From positions 62,001 to 126,000 of the forward strand of contig NZ_FNEM01000002.1 in NCBI RefSeq assembly GCF_900100175.1: a DNA stretch of 64,000 nt, read 5' to 3'. The notes under the pieces are model-generated. The model was not told the DNA's origin and did no database searches. It saw only the letters and a program-made list of their open reading frames with translations. Source of the stretch: Ferrimonas sediminum. Its GTDB lineage: Bacteria > Pseudomonadota > Gammaproteobacteria > Enterobacterales > Shewanellaceae. Shown piece after piece: positions 50,214-60,807 of the stretch. The first letter of the stretch is position 1, and every line of letters starts with the position of its first letter. Position numbers and translations under genes: made by a program.

Positions 50214-51403
50214 TACACTCCCCTGGCTATCCAGCCGTCGGCCTGGGCTCTGGTTTGAGAATCCAAAGCACTCAACGCGGCCAGATCCGTAAGTGGGCTT
50301 AAATCCGCCTGTTCGAGGCAAAATCTATTGACCCGGGCGATATCCGTAAATTTAATCTGCCCCCGAAGAAAGGCGGCTACCGCCTGTTCATTGGCGGCAT
50401 TGACCACCGTGGTCGCTTCCTGGCCATGATTGCAGGCATCCATGGCCAGTTTCAGACAGGGATACCGTTGAAAATCGGGCTCTTCAAAGGTTAATTGTCC
50501 GACCTTAAAGAAATCTAAAGGTTCCACACCGCTGGCAATTCGGTCGGGGTAGGACAGGCTATGGGCAATGGGAGTACGCATATCCGGCTGGCCCATCTGA
50601 GCCAGCACCGAGCCATCGTGGTACTGCACCATGGAGTGGATGACGCTCTGAGGGTGAATCACCACCTGAATCTGCGACGGCGCCGCATTGAACAGCCAGC
50701 GGGCCTCAATGTACTCCAGACCCTTGTTCATCATCGATGCCGAATCCACCGAGATCTTCTGCCCCATGCTCCAGTTAGGATGGGCACAGGCCTCGGCTGG
50801 AGTGATGGCGTCGAAACTGCTCAGTTCGCGAGTCCGGAACGGGCCGCCTGAGCCGGTCAGCAACAGATGGGACACGCCATTACCAGCCAGATCGCAATAG
50901 CCCAGCTGCTGTTGCACCCCTTCCGGCAGGCTTTGGAAGATGGCGTTGTGTTCGCTGTCCACCGGCAGCAGGGTTGCGCCATGCTCACGGACGGCGTCCA
51001 TAAACAGCCGCCCGGAGACCACCAGGGCCTCTTTATTGGCCAGCAATATGCGCTTGCCTTTGCGCACCGCCGCCAGGGTGGAGTTCAGACCGGCGGCACC
51101 GACGATGGCCGCCATCACCACGTCGACGGAATCGAGCTCGGCCACATCGGTAAGCGCCTGCTCACCGGCCAGAACTTCTGTGCCTGATCGGCCCTTGAGG
51201 CCCTCTGCCAGCTGTTGCGCCGCCTGAGGATCCACCATCACCGCCACCGCAGGCTGAAACTCCTGACACAGTGCCAACATCGATTGCCAGTTGCTGTGGG
51301 CGGTCAGCACCTCAATCTGAAACTGGTCAGGGTGTCTGCGAACCACATCCAGAGTGCTAGTGCCAATGGAGCCGGTGGCCCCGAACAGCGCAATATTTTG
51401 CAT
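50213..51403 (-). CDS. dxr: 1-Deoxy-D-xylulose 5-phosphate reductoisomerase
   Basis: 396 residues. Second step of the MEP isoprenoid pathway, making 2-C-methyl-D-erythritol 4-phosphate with NADPH. Nucleotide-binding [13 protein letters not shown] at the N-terminus, [13 protein letters not shown], the metal-binding block [26 protein letters not shown] (flexible loop) and [18 protein letters not shown]. It feeds uppS, one of its operon partners, with C5 units. Confidence 0.98.
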   Translation of the reverse strand: MQNIALFGATGSIGTSTLDVVRRHPDQFQIEVLTAHSNWQSMLALCQEFQPAVAVMVDPQAAQQLAEGLKGRSGTEVLAGEQALTDVAELDSVDVVMAAIVGAAGLNSTLAAVRKGKRILLANKEALVVSGRLFMDAVREHGATLLPVDSEHNAIFQSLPEGVQQQLGYCDLAGNGVSHLLLTGSGGPFRTRELSSFDAITPAEACAHPNWSMGQKISVDSASMMNKGLEYIEARWLFNAAPSQIQVVIHPQSVIHSMVQYHDGSVLAQMGQPDMRTPIAHSLSYPDRIASGVEPLDFFKVGQLTFEEPDFQRYPCLKLAMDACNHGQEATTVVNAANEQAVAAFLRGQIKFTDIARVNRFCLEQADLSPLTDLAALSALDSQTRAQADGWIARGV

Positions 51404-51406
51404 TAA

Positions 51407-52264
51407 CTACATCCACCAATACAGGTACAGCAAGGCAAACACCGGCATCGCGGCGGTGATGCTGTCGATACGGTCAAGGATACCACCATGACCGGGAAGA
51501 AGTCGGCCGCTATCCTTAATATTGGCGCTGCGCTTGAACATACTCTCGGACAGATCCCCCAATGCCGAAGCCAGCGCCGTGACCAGCACCACCGCCAGTA
51601 CAGGCATAAAGCCGTTATTGGGTAACCACAGCCAACCCGCAATGGCGAGCAATACGCACACCAGCAAGCCACCCAGCAGCCCCTCAATGGTCTTCCCTGG
51701 GCTCACGTGGGGGGCCAGTTTGTGTTTGCCAAAGGCTCGGCCAAAGAAATAGGCCCCGGTATCGGCGCCCCAGACAATCAGGAACACGGCCAGCACCAGG
51801 TAGGAGCCAAACAGCGGGTCGTCGCCCTGGTTGAGACTGTGCAGCACCATCATCGCCACGAAGGCCGGTATCAGCGTCAGCTGACCAAACACCGCCTTGA
51901 GCACCATGGAGTGATGCCACATCCGAACCGAGCGCACGTAGGTCACCACCAGCCCCAGGGCCACCAGCCACCACAGGCCGCCCGCCTGCAGGATGATCTC
52001 CGCCAGCGGATGCAGCTGCTGCTGATTCCACATCAGATCCACGGGCATAATGAAGGTCAGTGCCGCCAGCAGCACGGCGATAGACAGGGTGAAACTCACC
52101 TGGACCAGACGGTCACCGGGTTGAATGAAGCTGCCCCACTCCTTGGCAGCCAGCAGCATCACCAATGCGATGGCGATGGCAAAGCCACCAACCGGAAGAA
52201 GAAAAATTGCGGCCAGTGCTGCGGGAAGCAGCAGGATGGCAGTTAACACTCGTTGCTTAAGCAA
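51407..52264 (-). CDS. cdsA: Phosphatidate cytidylyltransferase (CDP-diglyceride synthase)
   Basis: 285 residues, equal to E. coli CdsA, when started at the TTG at 52264 (preceded by AAGAGG). Makes CDP-diacylglycerol, the precursor of all phospholipids. Polytopic inner-membrane protein with about eight hydrophobic segments and the family signature SMFKRSANIKDSGRLLPGHG followed by GILDRIDS near the C-terminus. The frame is open to 52330, overlapping uppS, but without homology. Confidence 0.96.
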   Translation of the reverse strand: MLKQRVLTAILLLPAALAAIFLLPVGGFAIAIALVMLLAAKEWGSFIQPGDRLVQVSFTLSIAVLLAALTFIMPVDLMWNQQQLHPLAEIILQAGGLWWLVALGLVVTYVRSVRMWHHSMVLKAVFGQLTLIPAFVAMMVLHSLNQGDDPLFGSYLVLAVFLIVWGADTGAYFFGRAFGKHKLAPHVSPGKTIEGLLGGLLVCVLLAIAGWLWLPNNGFMPVLAVVLVTALASALGDLSESMFKRSANIKDSGRLLPGHGGILDRIDSITAAMPVFALLYLYWWM

Positions 52265-52295
52265 AAAACTAACCTCTTGGGGTATTTTAATTTTG

Positions 52296-53054
52296 TTATT
52301 GAGCCTCGACCTGGGCACTGGTCTGCCCAAAACGACGCTGTCGACCGGCGAACTCGTTCAGGCAGTCATCCAGTGCCTGCTCACCGAAATCGGGCCACAA
52401 TACCGGACTGAACACCAGTTCGGCATACGCAGCCTGCCACAGAATGAAGTTGCTGATGCGATGCTCACCGCCGGTACGCACCAGCAGATCCACCTCTGGC
52501 AGATCTGACATGGTCAGTTGCCGGGCGATGGTGTCCTCGTCGATCTGCTCCACATCCAACTCGCCGCGGCTGGCCGCCAGGGCAATTTTCTGAGTCGCCT
52601 GCAGCATGTCCCAGCGGCCACCGTAATTGGCGGCCACGTTCAGCACCAACCCCTGGCAGTCGGCGGTCATCGCCTCCGCCTTGCGGATACGCTGCTGCAG
52701 CTCTGGACTAAAAGCCTCGGTATGCCCAACGACTTTGAGGCGCACATCGTTGTTGCGAAGCAACTTTACCTCACGGGACAGCACCGTCATAAACAGCCGC
52801 ATCAATAATGCGACCTCACGCTCCGGACGACGCCAGTTTTCACTGGAAAACGCGAACAAGGTCAACGCCTTGATACCATGTTTTCGACACACCCGTACCG
52901 CTTCACGTACCGCCTTCACCCCAGCCCGATGTCCGGAGACCCGGGGACGGCCTTTGGCCTCGGCCCAGCGGCCATTGCCATCCATGATGATAGCAATATG
53001 CTGCGGGAGTGGCATACCGGATGCCGGGCTTGTCGAATCACTACTGACGAGCAT
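52296..53054 (-). CDS. uppS: Undecaprenyl diphosphate synthase (cis-prenyltransferase)
   Basis: 252 residues from ATG 53054; ATG 53015 is an alternative and the frame opens at 53117. Makes the C55 lipid carrier for peptidoglycan and O-antigen. Motifs: IAIIMDGNGRWAEAKGRPRV (catalytic Asp at residue 25), FAFSSENWRRPEREV, LNVAANYGGRWDM and LLVRTGGEHRISNFILWQAA (diphosphate-binding Arg). It lies between frr and cdsA. The Shine-Dalgarno is weak for every candidate start. Confidence 0.95.
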   Translation of the reverse strand: MLVSSDSTSPASGMPLPQHIAIIMDGNGRWAEAKGRPRVSGHRAGVKAVREAVRVCRKHGIKALTLFAFSSENWRRPEREVALLMRLFMTVLSREVKLLRNNDVRLKVVGHTEAFSPELQQRIRKAEAMTADCQGLVLNVAANYGGRWDMLQATQKIALAASRGELDVEQIDEDTIARQLTMSDLPEVDLLVRTGGEHRISNFILWQAAYAELVFSPVLWPDFGEQALDDCLNEFAGRQRRFGQTSAQVEAQ

Positions 53055-53142
53055 GGGAAGAAAGTCCTGACCATTAAAAACAGAAACGCCGCGTAGTATA
53101 TCCAAACGCGGCGTCAAATCGCTAGCAAACTAAGGCGTTTGC

Positions 53143-53700
53143 TTAGATCTCCATCAGCTCGGCTTCTTTCTCAGCCAGCACTGCATCAACCATTTTCACG
53201 TACTTGTCGGTCAATTTCTGGATTTCGTCTTCGCCTTTGCGGGCATCGTCTTCACCGATCTCTTTTTCCTTCTCCAGATCCTTGATGTCGGAGTTGGCGT
53301 CACGGCGAATGTTACGAATGGCCACTTTACCGTTTTCGGCTTCGCCACGAACCACTTTCACCAGGTCTTTACGACGCTCTTCGGTCAGTGGTGGCAGCGG
53401 GATGCGAATGGTGGCGCCGGCGGAGTTGGGGTTCAGGCCCAAGTCGGATGCCATGATCGCCTTCTCTACCGCCTGAATCATGGTGCGGTCGAATACGGTT
53501 ACCGCCAGGGTGCGGGAATCTTCAGTGGCCACGTTGGCCACCTGCTTCAGTGGCGTATCGGCACCATAGTAGGAAACTACGATGGTGTCCAGCAGGCTTG
53601 GGTGGGCGCGGCCGGTACGAACCTTAGCCATCTGGCTGCGGCAGGCTTCTACGCTCTTTTCCATACGCACTTCTGCGTCTTTCTTAATGTCGTTAATCAC
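53143..53700 (-). CDS. frr: Ribosome recycling factor
   Basis: 185 residues (E. coli 185), starting at a GTG preceded by AAGGAAG. With EF-G it splits the post-termination ribosome. Three-helix bundle plus domain II are recognisable: [57 protein letters not shown]. It lies in the rpsB-tsf-pyrH-frr order. Confidence 0.98.
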   Translation of the reverse strand: MINDIKKDAEVRMEKSVEACRSQMAKVRTGRAHPSLLDTIVVSYYGADTPLKQVANVATEDSRTLAVTVFDRTMIQAVEKAIMASDLGLNPNSAGATIRIPLPPLTEERRKDLVKVVRGEAENGKVAIRNIRRDANSDIKDLEKEKEIGEDDARKGEDEIQKLTDKYVKMVDAVLAEKEAELMEI

Positions 53701-53736
53701 GGTGAACTTCCTTACGGTGTCAACTCAGTGTCAATC

Positions 53737-54468
53737 TTACAGATTGTTGGTGATCAGGGTGCCGTTGGCTTCCCCCATCACGGCCCGGCGCAGTGCACCT
53801 GGCTCGTTCATATTAAAGACCATCAAAGGCAGGTTATGGTCGCGAGCCAGGGTAAAGGCCGACAGGTCCATAACTTTCAGTTCTTTTTCGAGAACTTCGT
53901 TGTAGGTGATTTTATCATACTTCACTGCGTCCGGATTAGTAACCGGATCATCGGAGTAAACACCATCTACTTTTGTGCCCTTGAGTACCACATCGGCCTC
54001 GATCTCAATGCCACGCAGGCAGCAAGCGGAATCGGTGGTAAAAAATGGGTTGCCGGTACCTGCGGAGAAAATCACCACCCGGCCTTGCTTGAGCAGGCTG
54101 ATGGCCTCGGCCCAGTTGTAGTTGTCGCACACGCCGTTGAGGGGAATGGCAGACATCAGTCTGGCGTTCACATACGCACGGTGCAGGGCATCACGCATCG
54201 CCAGGCCGTTCATCACGGTCGCTAACATGCCCATGTGATCGCCCACTACCCGGTTCATGCCCGCTTTCGCCAGGCCTTCACCACGGAACAGGTTACCGCC
54301 GCCAATAACCAATCCAACTTGAATCCCCAGTTCGACCAACTCTTTGATCTCTTGGGCCATACGGTCTAGTACTCTGGCGTCGATGCCAAAGCCTTCTTCG
54401 CCTTGGAGTGCTTCGCCACTCAATTTCAACAAAATGCGTCGGAAAGCTGGTTTTGGATTGGTGCTCAT
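53737..54468 (-). CDS. pyrH: UMP kinase
   Basis: 243 residues from ATG 54468 with AGGA upstream; the frame is open to 54522. Phosphorylates UMP to UDP; amino-acid-kinase fold. Blocks [49 protein letters not shown] and [20 protein letters not shown] are diagnostic. An intrinsic terminator in the gap before it (54490-54515) may lower its expression relative to tsf. Confidence 0.98.
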   Translation of the reverse strand: MSTNPKPAFRRILLKLSGEALQGEEGFGIDARVLDRMAQEIKELVELGIQVGLVIGGGNLFRGEGLAKAGMNRVVGDHMGMLATVMNGLAMRDALHRAYVNARLMSAIPLNGVCDNYNWAEAISLLKQGRVVIFSAGTGNPFFTTDSACCLRGIEIEADVVLKGTKVDGVYSDDPVTNPDAVKYDKITYNEVLEKELKVMDLSAFTLARDHNLPLMVFNMNEPGALRRAVMGEANGTLITNNL

Positions 54469-54489
54469 TTTCTGTGTCCTGAATGCTAA

Positions 54490-54515
54490 AAGACCGCGAC
54501 AATTCGCCGCGGTCT
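54490..54515 (-). terminator. Terminator/attenuator between tsf and pyrH
   Basis: AGACCGCG and CGCGGTCT arms around a short loop, then TTTT on the minus strand. It lies between the tsf stop and the pyrH start and would make transcription of the downstream cluster partly independent of the ribosomal-protein promoter. Confidence 0.8.
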
Positions 54516-54535
54516 GTATCAAAGGTTATCGGGCC

Positions 54536-55411
54536 TTAGGCCTTTTTGGCTGCTTCGATTTGAGCCGCTACTTCTGCAGCGAAATCTTCTTCAGCTTTCT
54601 CGATACCTTCACCGACTTCCAGACGTACGAAAGTGGTTACGTCAGCGCCGGCGTCTTTCAGCAGCTTGCCAACGTTCATGGATGGGTCCTTAACGAAAGG
54701 CTGACCAGTCAGAGAGATCTCACCGGTAAACTTCTTCATACGGCCTTCAACCATCTTCTCGGCAATCTCTTGAGGCTTACCGGAGTTAACCGCGATCTCA
54801 ACCTGGATGCGGCGCTCGTTGGCCACAACGTCGGCATCAACGTCTTCAGGCTTAACGAACTGTGGGTTGGACGCTGCAACGTGCATTGCAATGTCTTTCG
54901 CCAGGGCTTCGTCGCCGCCGTTCAGGGCTGCAACCACACCAATTTTACCACCGTGGATGTAAGCACCCAGGTTAGCGCCTTCAACCAGAACAACACGACG
55001 TACGTTCATGTTCTCGCCGATTTTGGCTACCAGGTTAGCACGGGTAACTTCAACGGTGTTGCCGTCCAGCTCAGCCGCGTTCAGCGCATCGATGTTGTCG
55101 ATTTTGCCGGCCAGAGCAACGTCTGCAACCTTGTTAGCAAAAGCCAGGAAGTTTTCGTCGCGAGCTACGAAGTCAGTTTCGCAGTTAACTTCAACCATTG
55201 CCGCCAGACCGTCATTGCTCTTAACAATGATCACACCTTCAGCAGCGATACGGCCGGCTTTCTTAGCAGCTTTAGCTTGACCGGACTTACGCATGTTCTC
55301 GATGGCCAGCTCGATGTCGCCGTTGGTTTCTACCAGGGCTTTCTTACAATCCATCATGCCAGCGCCAGTGCGCTCGCGCAGCTCTTTAACCAGGGCAGCG
55401 GTAATTGCCAT
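54536..55411 (-). CDS. tsf: Elongation factor Ts
   Basis: 291 residues from ATG 55411 (GAGGAA seven bases before). Nucleotide-exchange factor for EF-Tu. N-terminal UBA-like domain with [20 protein letters not shown], core with the [10 protein letters not shown] motif that inserts into EF-Tu, and a coiled-coil part. Follows rpsB, as almost universally. Codon use is strongly biased, as expected of a highly expressed gene. Confidence 0.98.
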   Translation of the reverse strand: MAITAALVKELRERTGAGMMDCKKALVETNGDIELAIENMRKSGQAKAAKKAGRIAAEGVIIVKSNDGLAAMVEVNCETDFVARDENFLAFANKVADVALAGKIDNIDALNAAELDGNTVEVTRANLVAKIGENMNVRRVVLVEGANLGAYIHGGKIGVVAALNGGDEALAKDIAMHVAASNPQFVKPEDVDADVVANERRIQVEIAVNSGKPQEIAEKMVEGRMKKFTGEISLTGQPFVKDPSMNVGKLLKDAGADVTTFVRLEVGEGIEKAEEDFAAEVAAQIEAAKKA

Positions 55412-55446
55412 GTCCAATTCCTCTATGACTTGCGTCTTAAATGCGT

Positions 55447-55475
55447 AAAAAAACAGGGGCCACGAGGGCCCCTGT
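55447..55475 (-). terminator. Terminator/attenuator between rpsB and tsf
   Basis: CAGGGGCC and GGCCCCTG arms with a short loop, followed by seven T on the minus strand, in the rpsB-tsf gap. A partial terminator here is known in E. coli. Confidence 0.85.
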
Positions 55476-55528
55476 TAACCAATATCTGTTGGTTAATAAG
55501 GGGCGAGTAAACTCACGCCTTATTATGC

Positions 55529-56257
55529 TTATTCAGCTTCTACGAAACCGTCTTGCTCAGCTTGAACAGCCAGGTCTTGGTTACGACCTTCGGTAACAGC
55601 TTCAGCAACAGCGTTAGTGTACAGCTGGATAGCACGGATAGCATCGTCGTTACCAGGAACAACGTAGTCGATGCCGTCTGGGTTGGAGTTGGTATCAACG
55701 ATAGCAACCACTGGGATGCCCAGGTTGTTGGCTTCTTTAATGGCGATGTGCTCGTGCTCGGCGTCGATCAGGAAGATCGCGTCAGGCAGGCCGCCCATGT
55801 TCTTGATACCGCCCAGAGACTTCTCCAGCTTAACCATTTCACGGGTGCGCATCAGCGCTTCCTTCTTGGTCAGCTTTTCGAAGGTACCGTCTTGGCTCTG
55901 AGCTTCCAGATCCTTCAGACGTTTGATGGACTGACGAACGGTTTTCCAGTTGGTCAGCATGCCGCCCAGCCAGCGGTGGTCTACGTAGAACTGGTCACAC
56001 TTCTGAGCAGATTCTTTAACGCTCTGACCTGCAGCGCGCTTGGTACCAACAAACAGGATTTTACCTTTCTTAGAAGCAACGTTGCCCAGGAAAGCCAGAG
56101 CATCGTTCATCATAGGAACGGTAGATTCCAGGTTGATGATGTGAACCTTGTTACGAGCGCCGAAGATGAAAGGCTTCATCTTAGGGTTCCAGTAACGGGT
56201 TTGGTGACCGAAGTGCACACCGGCCTTCAGCATGTCGCGCATGGATACAGTTGCCAT
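55529..56257 (-). CDS. rpsB: 30S ribosomal protein S2
   Basis: 242 residues from ATG 56257 with GAGGAA seven bases before; the longer open frame to 56437 covers the leader RNA. Typical S2: [56 protein letters not shown]-type block [20 protein letters not shown], and the closing domain [20 protein letters not shown]. Highly biased codons. First gene of the long minus-strand cluster, divergent from map. Confidence 0.98.
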   Translation of the reverse strand: MATVSMRDMLKAGVHFGHQTRYWNPKMKPFIFGARNKVHIINLESTVPMMNDALAFLGNVASKKGKILFVGTKRAAGQSVKESAQKCDQFYVDHRWLGGMLTNWKTVRQSIKRLKDLEAQSQDGTFEKLTKKEALMRTREMVKLEKSLGGIKNMGGLPDAIFLIDAEHEHIAIKEANNLGIPVVAIVDTNSNPDGIDYVVPGNDDAIRAIQLYTNAVAEAVTEGRNQDLAVQAEQDGFVEAE

Positions 56258-56377
56258 GATATTCCTCAATAATAGTTCGGGGTTAAGCCTCCACGCATCC
56301 CATGACCCGACCCCGAGGGGCACCCCGGACCATGTGCCGATACGTGTGTGGTTTAATAACAAATTAACGATATAATA
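56258..56377 (-). promoter_or_regulatory. rpsB leader RNA (S2 autoregulation) with -10 element
   Basis: The minus-strand leader contains a stem CCGGGGTGCC...CGGG and the segment GCGTGGAGGCTTAACCCC just before the start region. It resembles the GTCGTGGTCTTAACCC segment of the E. coli rpsB leader (the T44/tff RNA), through which S2 represses rpsB-tsf (recalled). TATTAT at 56372-56377 is a good -10, but no -35 at normal spacing is evident. Confidence 0.5.
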
Positions 56378-56527
56378 GGCGCCATTGTTCGCGTGGCGAC
56401 CCAAAGGCCATTCAGCCCGGGTTCCATCACGACTCAACAGAGCCGGCGCGCTTTATACCATACTGAGCAACAAAGCTCAACTTAAGTGTGTGCCACGCCA
56501 CCGAGTTTTCGATAGAAGAGTAGACCA

Positions 56528-57316
56528 ATGAGCATCGTTATTAAAACCCCGGAAGAGATCGAAAAAATGCGCGTCGCAGGCAAACTGGCGGCCGATGTAC
56601 TGGAGATGATCGCCCCCCATGTGCAGAAGGGCACCAGCACCGCAGAACTGGATGAGATCTGCCACCAATACATCACCGACGTGCAAGGTGCGATTCCGGC
56701 CCCTCTGGATTATCATGGCTACCCTAAGGCCACCTGTATCTCGGTTAACGAGGTGGTGTGCCACGGCATTCCGTCGCATAAGAAACTGAAAGAGGGTGAC
56801 ATCGTCAACATCGACATCACCGTCATCAAAGACGGCTACCACGGCGACACCTCGAAGATGTTCATCGTCGGCCAGACGCCACTGCGCAACAAAAAGCTGG
56901 TGCAGGTTGCCCAGGACTCGTTGTACGCCGCCATTCGTCAGGTTCGCCCCGGGCTGTGCATGAGCGAGATCGGTGCTGTCATTCAGCCCATCGCCGAAAA
57001 AGAGGGCTTCTCCGTGGTCCGCGATTACTGTGGCCATGGCATCGGTGCCAAGTTCCACGAAGAGCCGCAGATTCTGCACTACCGCAACCGCGCCAAGCTG
57101 ACCCTGCAGGCGGGCATGTGCTTTACCATCGAGCCGATGATCAATGCCGGCGATTACCGCTGCAAACTGAACAAAAAAGACGGCTGGACAGTGACCACCA
57201 AAGACGGCCAGCCTTCCGCCCAGTGGGAGCACACCCTGCTGGTGACCGAAGATGGCGTCGAAGTACTGACCCTGCGCAGTGACGAAACACTGGAGCGGGC
57301 GATCTCCCACGGCTAA
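56528..57316 (+). CDS. map: Methionine aminopeptidase, type I
   Basis: 262 residues (E. coli 264). Removes N-terminal Met from nascent proteins. Pita-bread fold with metal ligands visible in VNIDITVIKDGYHGDTSKMF (two Asp), CGHGIGAKFHEEPQI (His), GMCFTIEPMIN (Glu) and SAQWEHTLLV (Glu); the substrate His is in NEVVCHGIP. Divergent from rpsB and followed by glnD, the conserved order. A weak site GAAGAGTAGACC precedes the ATG. Confidence 0.98.
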   Translation: MSIVIKTPEEIEKMRVAGKLAADVLEMIAPHVQKGTSTAELDEICHQYITDVQGAIPAPLDYHGYPKATCISVNEVVCHGIPSHKKLKEGDIVNIDITVIKDGYHGDTSKMFIVGQTPLRNKKLVQVAQDSLYAAIRQVRPGLCMSEIGAVIQPIAEKEGFSVVRDYCGHGIGAKFHEEPQILHYRNRAKLTLQAGMCFTIEPMINAGDYRCKLNKKDGWTVTTKDGQPSAQWEHTLLVTEDGVEVLTLRSDETLERAISHG

Positions 57317-57378
57317 CTGGCCCTCACCCTGGGCCCGCTCCGTGCGGGCCCGGCTTATCATCAGGACACCACACCGGC

Positions 57379-59964
57379 ATGAAGCCCGACAACACCGCTC
57401 TCACTCCCGCCAATATCCGTCAGCAGCTGCAGCGGCAGCGTGAACAGTTGCAGCAGCAGTTTGCCCAGGGTGACGCCATTGGCGTGCTGCTGGCCGAACG
57501 CTCGCACCAGATCGACACCCTGCTGCAGCAGCTGTGGCAACAATGCCAACTGGATCCGTGCCAGACCGCGCTGGTTGCCGTCGGCGGCTACGGCCGTGGC
57601 GAGCTGCACCCGCACTCCGACATCGATCTGCTGGTACTGACCACCGAGCAGTGTGAACAGACCACCGAAGGCGCCATCGGCACCCTGCTGACGACCCTGT
57701 GGGACAGCAAGCTGGATGTGGGCCACTCAGTCCGGTCGGTGGAGCAGACTTTTGAGCAGGCCTGCGGCGACGTCACCATCGCCACCAACCTGCTGGAATC
57801 CCGCTTCCTGTGTGGCGATGTGGCCCTGTATCAGCAGCTGCAGCAACGGCTGGCCGACACCGGTTTCTGGCCCATTTCCGATTTCTACCTGGCCAAGCGG
57901 GATGAACAGCGTAGCCGGCACGCCAAGTCCTCGGGATTCGACCTGGAACCCAACATCAAGGCCTGCCCCGGTGGGCTGCGGGACATCCAGACCATCACCT
58001 GGGTGGCGATGCGTCACTTTAACGCCTCCTGCATGGCCGACCTGGTGTCCCATGGCTTCCTGGCCCGTGAGGAGCTGGAGGAGCTCAACACCTGCCGCGA
58101 CTTCCTGTGGCGGCTGCGCTTTGCCCTGCATCTGGCCGCCGGCCGGCCAGAGGATCGACTGCTGTTCGATCATCAGCCCAAGGTCGCCCAGCTGCTGGGC
58201 TACACCCAGGGCACCCAGTTGCCGGTAGAGCAGATGATGAAACGCTACTACCGCACCATTCGGGCGGTGCGGGAACTGAACCAGATGCTGCTGCAGCTGT
58301 TCAAGGGCGAGATGCTGCCACACCTGGCCAACCGTGATGACCCGGTCAATCTGGACGACGATTTCTGCCGCATGGGGCGCTACATCTCCGTGCGTCACGA
58401 GGGGGTGTTTGAGCAACCGGACAAAATTCTCACCCTGTTCAGCCACTGCGCCCGAGATGGGGAGATTGAGGTGGTCGCCGCCCCAACCCTGCGGCTACTG
58501 CGTAACGCCCGCCGACGCCAAAAACAGCCCCTGAGTGAGCGCCCGGATTGCCGCAGCCAATTTATGGCAATCCTGCGACACGCCAACGGCATCAAGGCAC
58601 TGTCACTGATGCACCGCCACGGCATCCTCGGCACCTACCTCAAGGCCTGGCAGCAGATCGTCGGCCAGATGCAGTTCGACCTGTTCCACGCCTACACCGT
58701 CGACGAACACACCCACCGACTGCTGCAGTTCATCGACCGCTTCGCCGACCCGGCCCACAAAGAGATCTTCCCCCTGGGCAGTGTGCTGATCGATCAGCTG
58801 CCAAAGAAGGGGCTGTTGGTGTTGGCGGCGATTTTCCACGACATCGCCAAAGGCCGCGGCGGCGATCACAGCGAGCTGGGCGCCGCCGATACCCTGCAGT
58901 TCTGCCAGCTGCACAACCTCAATGACCACGACGGCCGCCTGGTGGCCTGGCTGGTGCAAAACCATCTGCTGATGTCGGTCACCGCCCAACGCCGCGACAT
59001 CAATGACCCCGAGGTGATTCAAACCTTTGCCGAAGCGGTCAGTGACACCACCCGCCTCGGCTATCTGTACTGCCTGACCGTGGCCGACATCTGCGCCACC
59101 AATGACAACCTGTGGAACAGCTGGAAGGGATCGTTGCTCAGGCAGCTGTACCAGAGTACCCGCGGCATGCTGCTCAACGGCCTGGAAAAGCCGGTGGACA
59201 CCCGGGCCCGCATTCGCGAGCACCAGAACAAGGCCCTGTACCAGCTGTCCAAGCTGGGATTTGTGGAAGCGGACGTCACACCATTGTGGCACCGCTTCTC
59301 CGCCGACTACTTCCTCAGGTTCAGTCCGCTGCAGGTGTGCAACCACACCCAGGCCCTGCTGGAGCGCAAGGATGAGCAACCTCTGGTGACCATGGCCGAG
59401 CACGAAAGCAGTGCCGGCACCGAGCTGTTTGTCTACTGTCGGGACCGTCCCGGCCTGTTTGCCACCGTGATGGCGGTGCTCGACGGCAAGAACGTCATCG
59501 TTCATGACGCGCAGATTTTCACCTCCAAAGATGGCTACGCCCTCGACAGTTTCGTGATTCTCGAGCAGGACGGAAGCCGGGTGGTGCACCCATCACGCAT
59601 CAACAGCATCCGCAATAGCCTGACCCGTATGTTGCTATCACCAACTCCGGCAAAAGTAAGACAACGGCCATTGCCAAGGCGTATGCGACAGTTTAAGGTT
59701 CGTACGCAGGTGAATTTTCTTCCCGGCAAGCGCAAACAGGGTTCCATGGTCGAGATCATCACCCTGGATTCCCCTGGCTTGCTGGCACGAATTGGCCAGG
59801 TGGTGGATCAGTGCCGGTTCACCATCCACTCCGCCAAAATCACCACCGTCGGGGAGAAAGCCGAAGATCTGTTTATGCTGGCCAATGATGACGGCTTGCC
59901 GTTGACACCGGATCAGCAAAACCAGTTCCGGGACTCCCTTACCCTGGCACTAACCACCGAATAA
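57379..59964 (+). CDS. glnD: Bifunctional PII uridylyltransferase/uridylyl-removing enzyme
   Basis: 861 residues. Senses glutamine and switches PII (GlnB) between uridylylated and free forms, setting nitrogen assimilation. Nucleotidyltransferase domain with GGYGRGELHPHSDIDLLVL (Gly69 onward, catalytic Asp81/Asp83), a linker, an HD hydrolase domain (FHAYTVDEHTHRLLQFI ... IFHDIAKGRGGDHSELG, about 435-560), and two C-terminal ACT domains (FVYCRDRPGLFATVMAVLDG near 690 and ITLDSPGLLARIGQVVDQ near 795) that bind glutamine. Follows map by 62 bases. Confidence 0.98.
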   Translation: MKPDNTALTPANIRQQLQRQREQLQQQFAQGDAIGVLLAERSHQIDTLLQQLWQQCQLDPCQTALVAVGGYGRGELHPHSDIDLLVLTTEQCEQTTEGAIGTLLTTLWDSKLDVGHSVRSVEQTFEQACGDVTIATNLLESRFLCGDVALYQQLQQRLADTGFWPISDFYLAKRDEQRSRHAKSSGFDLEPNIKACPGGLRDIQTITWVAMRHFNASCMADLVSHGFLAREELEELNTCRDFLWRLRFALHLAAGRPEDRLLFDHQPKVAQLLGYTQGTQLPVEQMMKRYYRTIRAVRELNQMLLQLFKGEMLPHLANRDDPVNLDDDFCRMGRYISVRHEGVFEQPDKILTLFSHCARDGEIEVVAAPTLRLLRNARRRQKQPLSERPDCRSQFMAILRHANGIKALSLMHRHGILGTYLKAWQQIVGQMQFDLFHAYTVDEHTHRLLQFIDRFADPAHKEIFPLGSVLIDQLPKKGLLVLAAIFHDIAKGRGGDHSELGAADTLQFCQLHNLNDHDGRLVAWLVQNHLLMSVTAQRRDINDPEVIQTFAEAVSDTTRLGYLYCLTVADICATNDNLWNSWKGSLLRQLYQSTRGMLLNGLEKPVDTRARIREHQNKALYQLSKLGFVEADVTPLWHRFSADYFLRFSPLQVCNHTQALLERKDEQPLVTMAEHESSAGTELFVYCRDRPGLFATVMAVLDGKNVIVHDAQIFTSKDGYALDSFVILEQDGSRVVHPSRINSIRNSLTRMLLSPTPAKVRQRPLPRRMRQFKVRTQVNFLPGKRKQGSMVEIITLDSPGLLARIGQVVDQCRFTIHSAKITTVGEKAEDLFMLANDDGLPLTPDQQNQFRDSLTLALTTE

Positions 59965-59982
59965 ATTCAGAGGATATATTTC

Positions 59983-60807
59983 ATGACCGAGTTGCAACAA
60001 CGTATCGAGGCCGCCTTCGAGCAGCGCGCCGACATCACACCAGCCAATGCCGATGCCGGCCTGGTCAAGGATGTCAAAATCGCCCTGGAGATGCTGGATA
60101 AAGGCCAGGCACGGGTTGCAGAGAAACGGGACGGTCAGTGGGTGGTCAATGAGTGGCTGAAGAAAGCGGTGTTGCTCTCTTTCCGCCTGTTCGACAACCA
60201 GGTGATGGAGGGGGGTGAAACCCGCTACTTTGACAAGGTGCCGATGAAGTTCGCCGACTACGATGACGCCCGCTTCCGCGAAGAGAGCATTCGCGTGGTA
60301 CCGCCTGCCACGGTTCGCCAGGGTGCCTTCATCGGTCGCAACACCGTGCTGATGCCCTCCTACGTCAACATCGGCGCCTACGTCGACTCCGGCACCATGG
60401 TGGATACCTGGGCCACAGTCGGCTCCTGTGCCCAGATTGGTAAGAACGTGCACCTGTCCGGTGGCGTCGGTATTGGCGGCGTTCTGGAGCCCCTGCAGGC
60501 CAGCCCCACCATCATCGAGGATAACTGCTTCATCGGCGCCCGCTCTGAAGTGGTGGAAGGGGTGATCGTTGAGGAAGGTTCGGTGATCTCCATGGGGGTG
60601 TACCTGGGCCAGAGCACCCGTATCTACGATCGTGAGACCGGCGAAGTGCATTACGGCCGGGTTCCGGCAGGCTCGGTGGTGGTGTCCGGCACCCTGCCCT
60701 CCTCCGACGGTTCATGCAACCTGTATGCCGCCATCATCGTGAAGAAGGTTGATGCCAAAACCCGCAGCAAAGTGGGGATCAACGAACTGCTTCGCAGCGC
60801 CGAGTAA
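59983..60807 (+). CDS. dapD: Tetrahydrodipicolinate N-succinyltransferase
   Basis: 274 residues, the E. coli length. Succinyl-CoA-dependent acylation in the lysine/diaminopimelate pathway. Helical N-terminal domain (about 1-100), a left-handed beta-helix ([40 protein letters not shown]; about 105-235) and a C-terminal beta segment. A plausible ribosome site AGAGGATATATTTC precedes the ATG. It is 18 bases after glnD and probably co-transcribed. Confidence 0.98.
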   Translation: MTELQQRIEAAFEQRADITPANADAGLVKDVKIALEMLDKGQARVAEKRDGQWVVNEWLKKAVLLSFRLFDNQVMEGGETRYFDKVPMKFADYDDARFREESIRVVPPATVRQGAFIGRNTVLMPSYVNIGAYVDSGTMVDTWATVGSCAQIGKNVHLSGGVGIGGVLEPLQASPTIIEDNCFIGARSEVVEGVIVEEGSVISMGVYLGQSTRIYDRETGEVHYGRVPAGSVVVSGTLPSSDGSCNLYAAIIVKKVDAKTRSKVGINELLRSAE

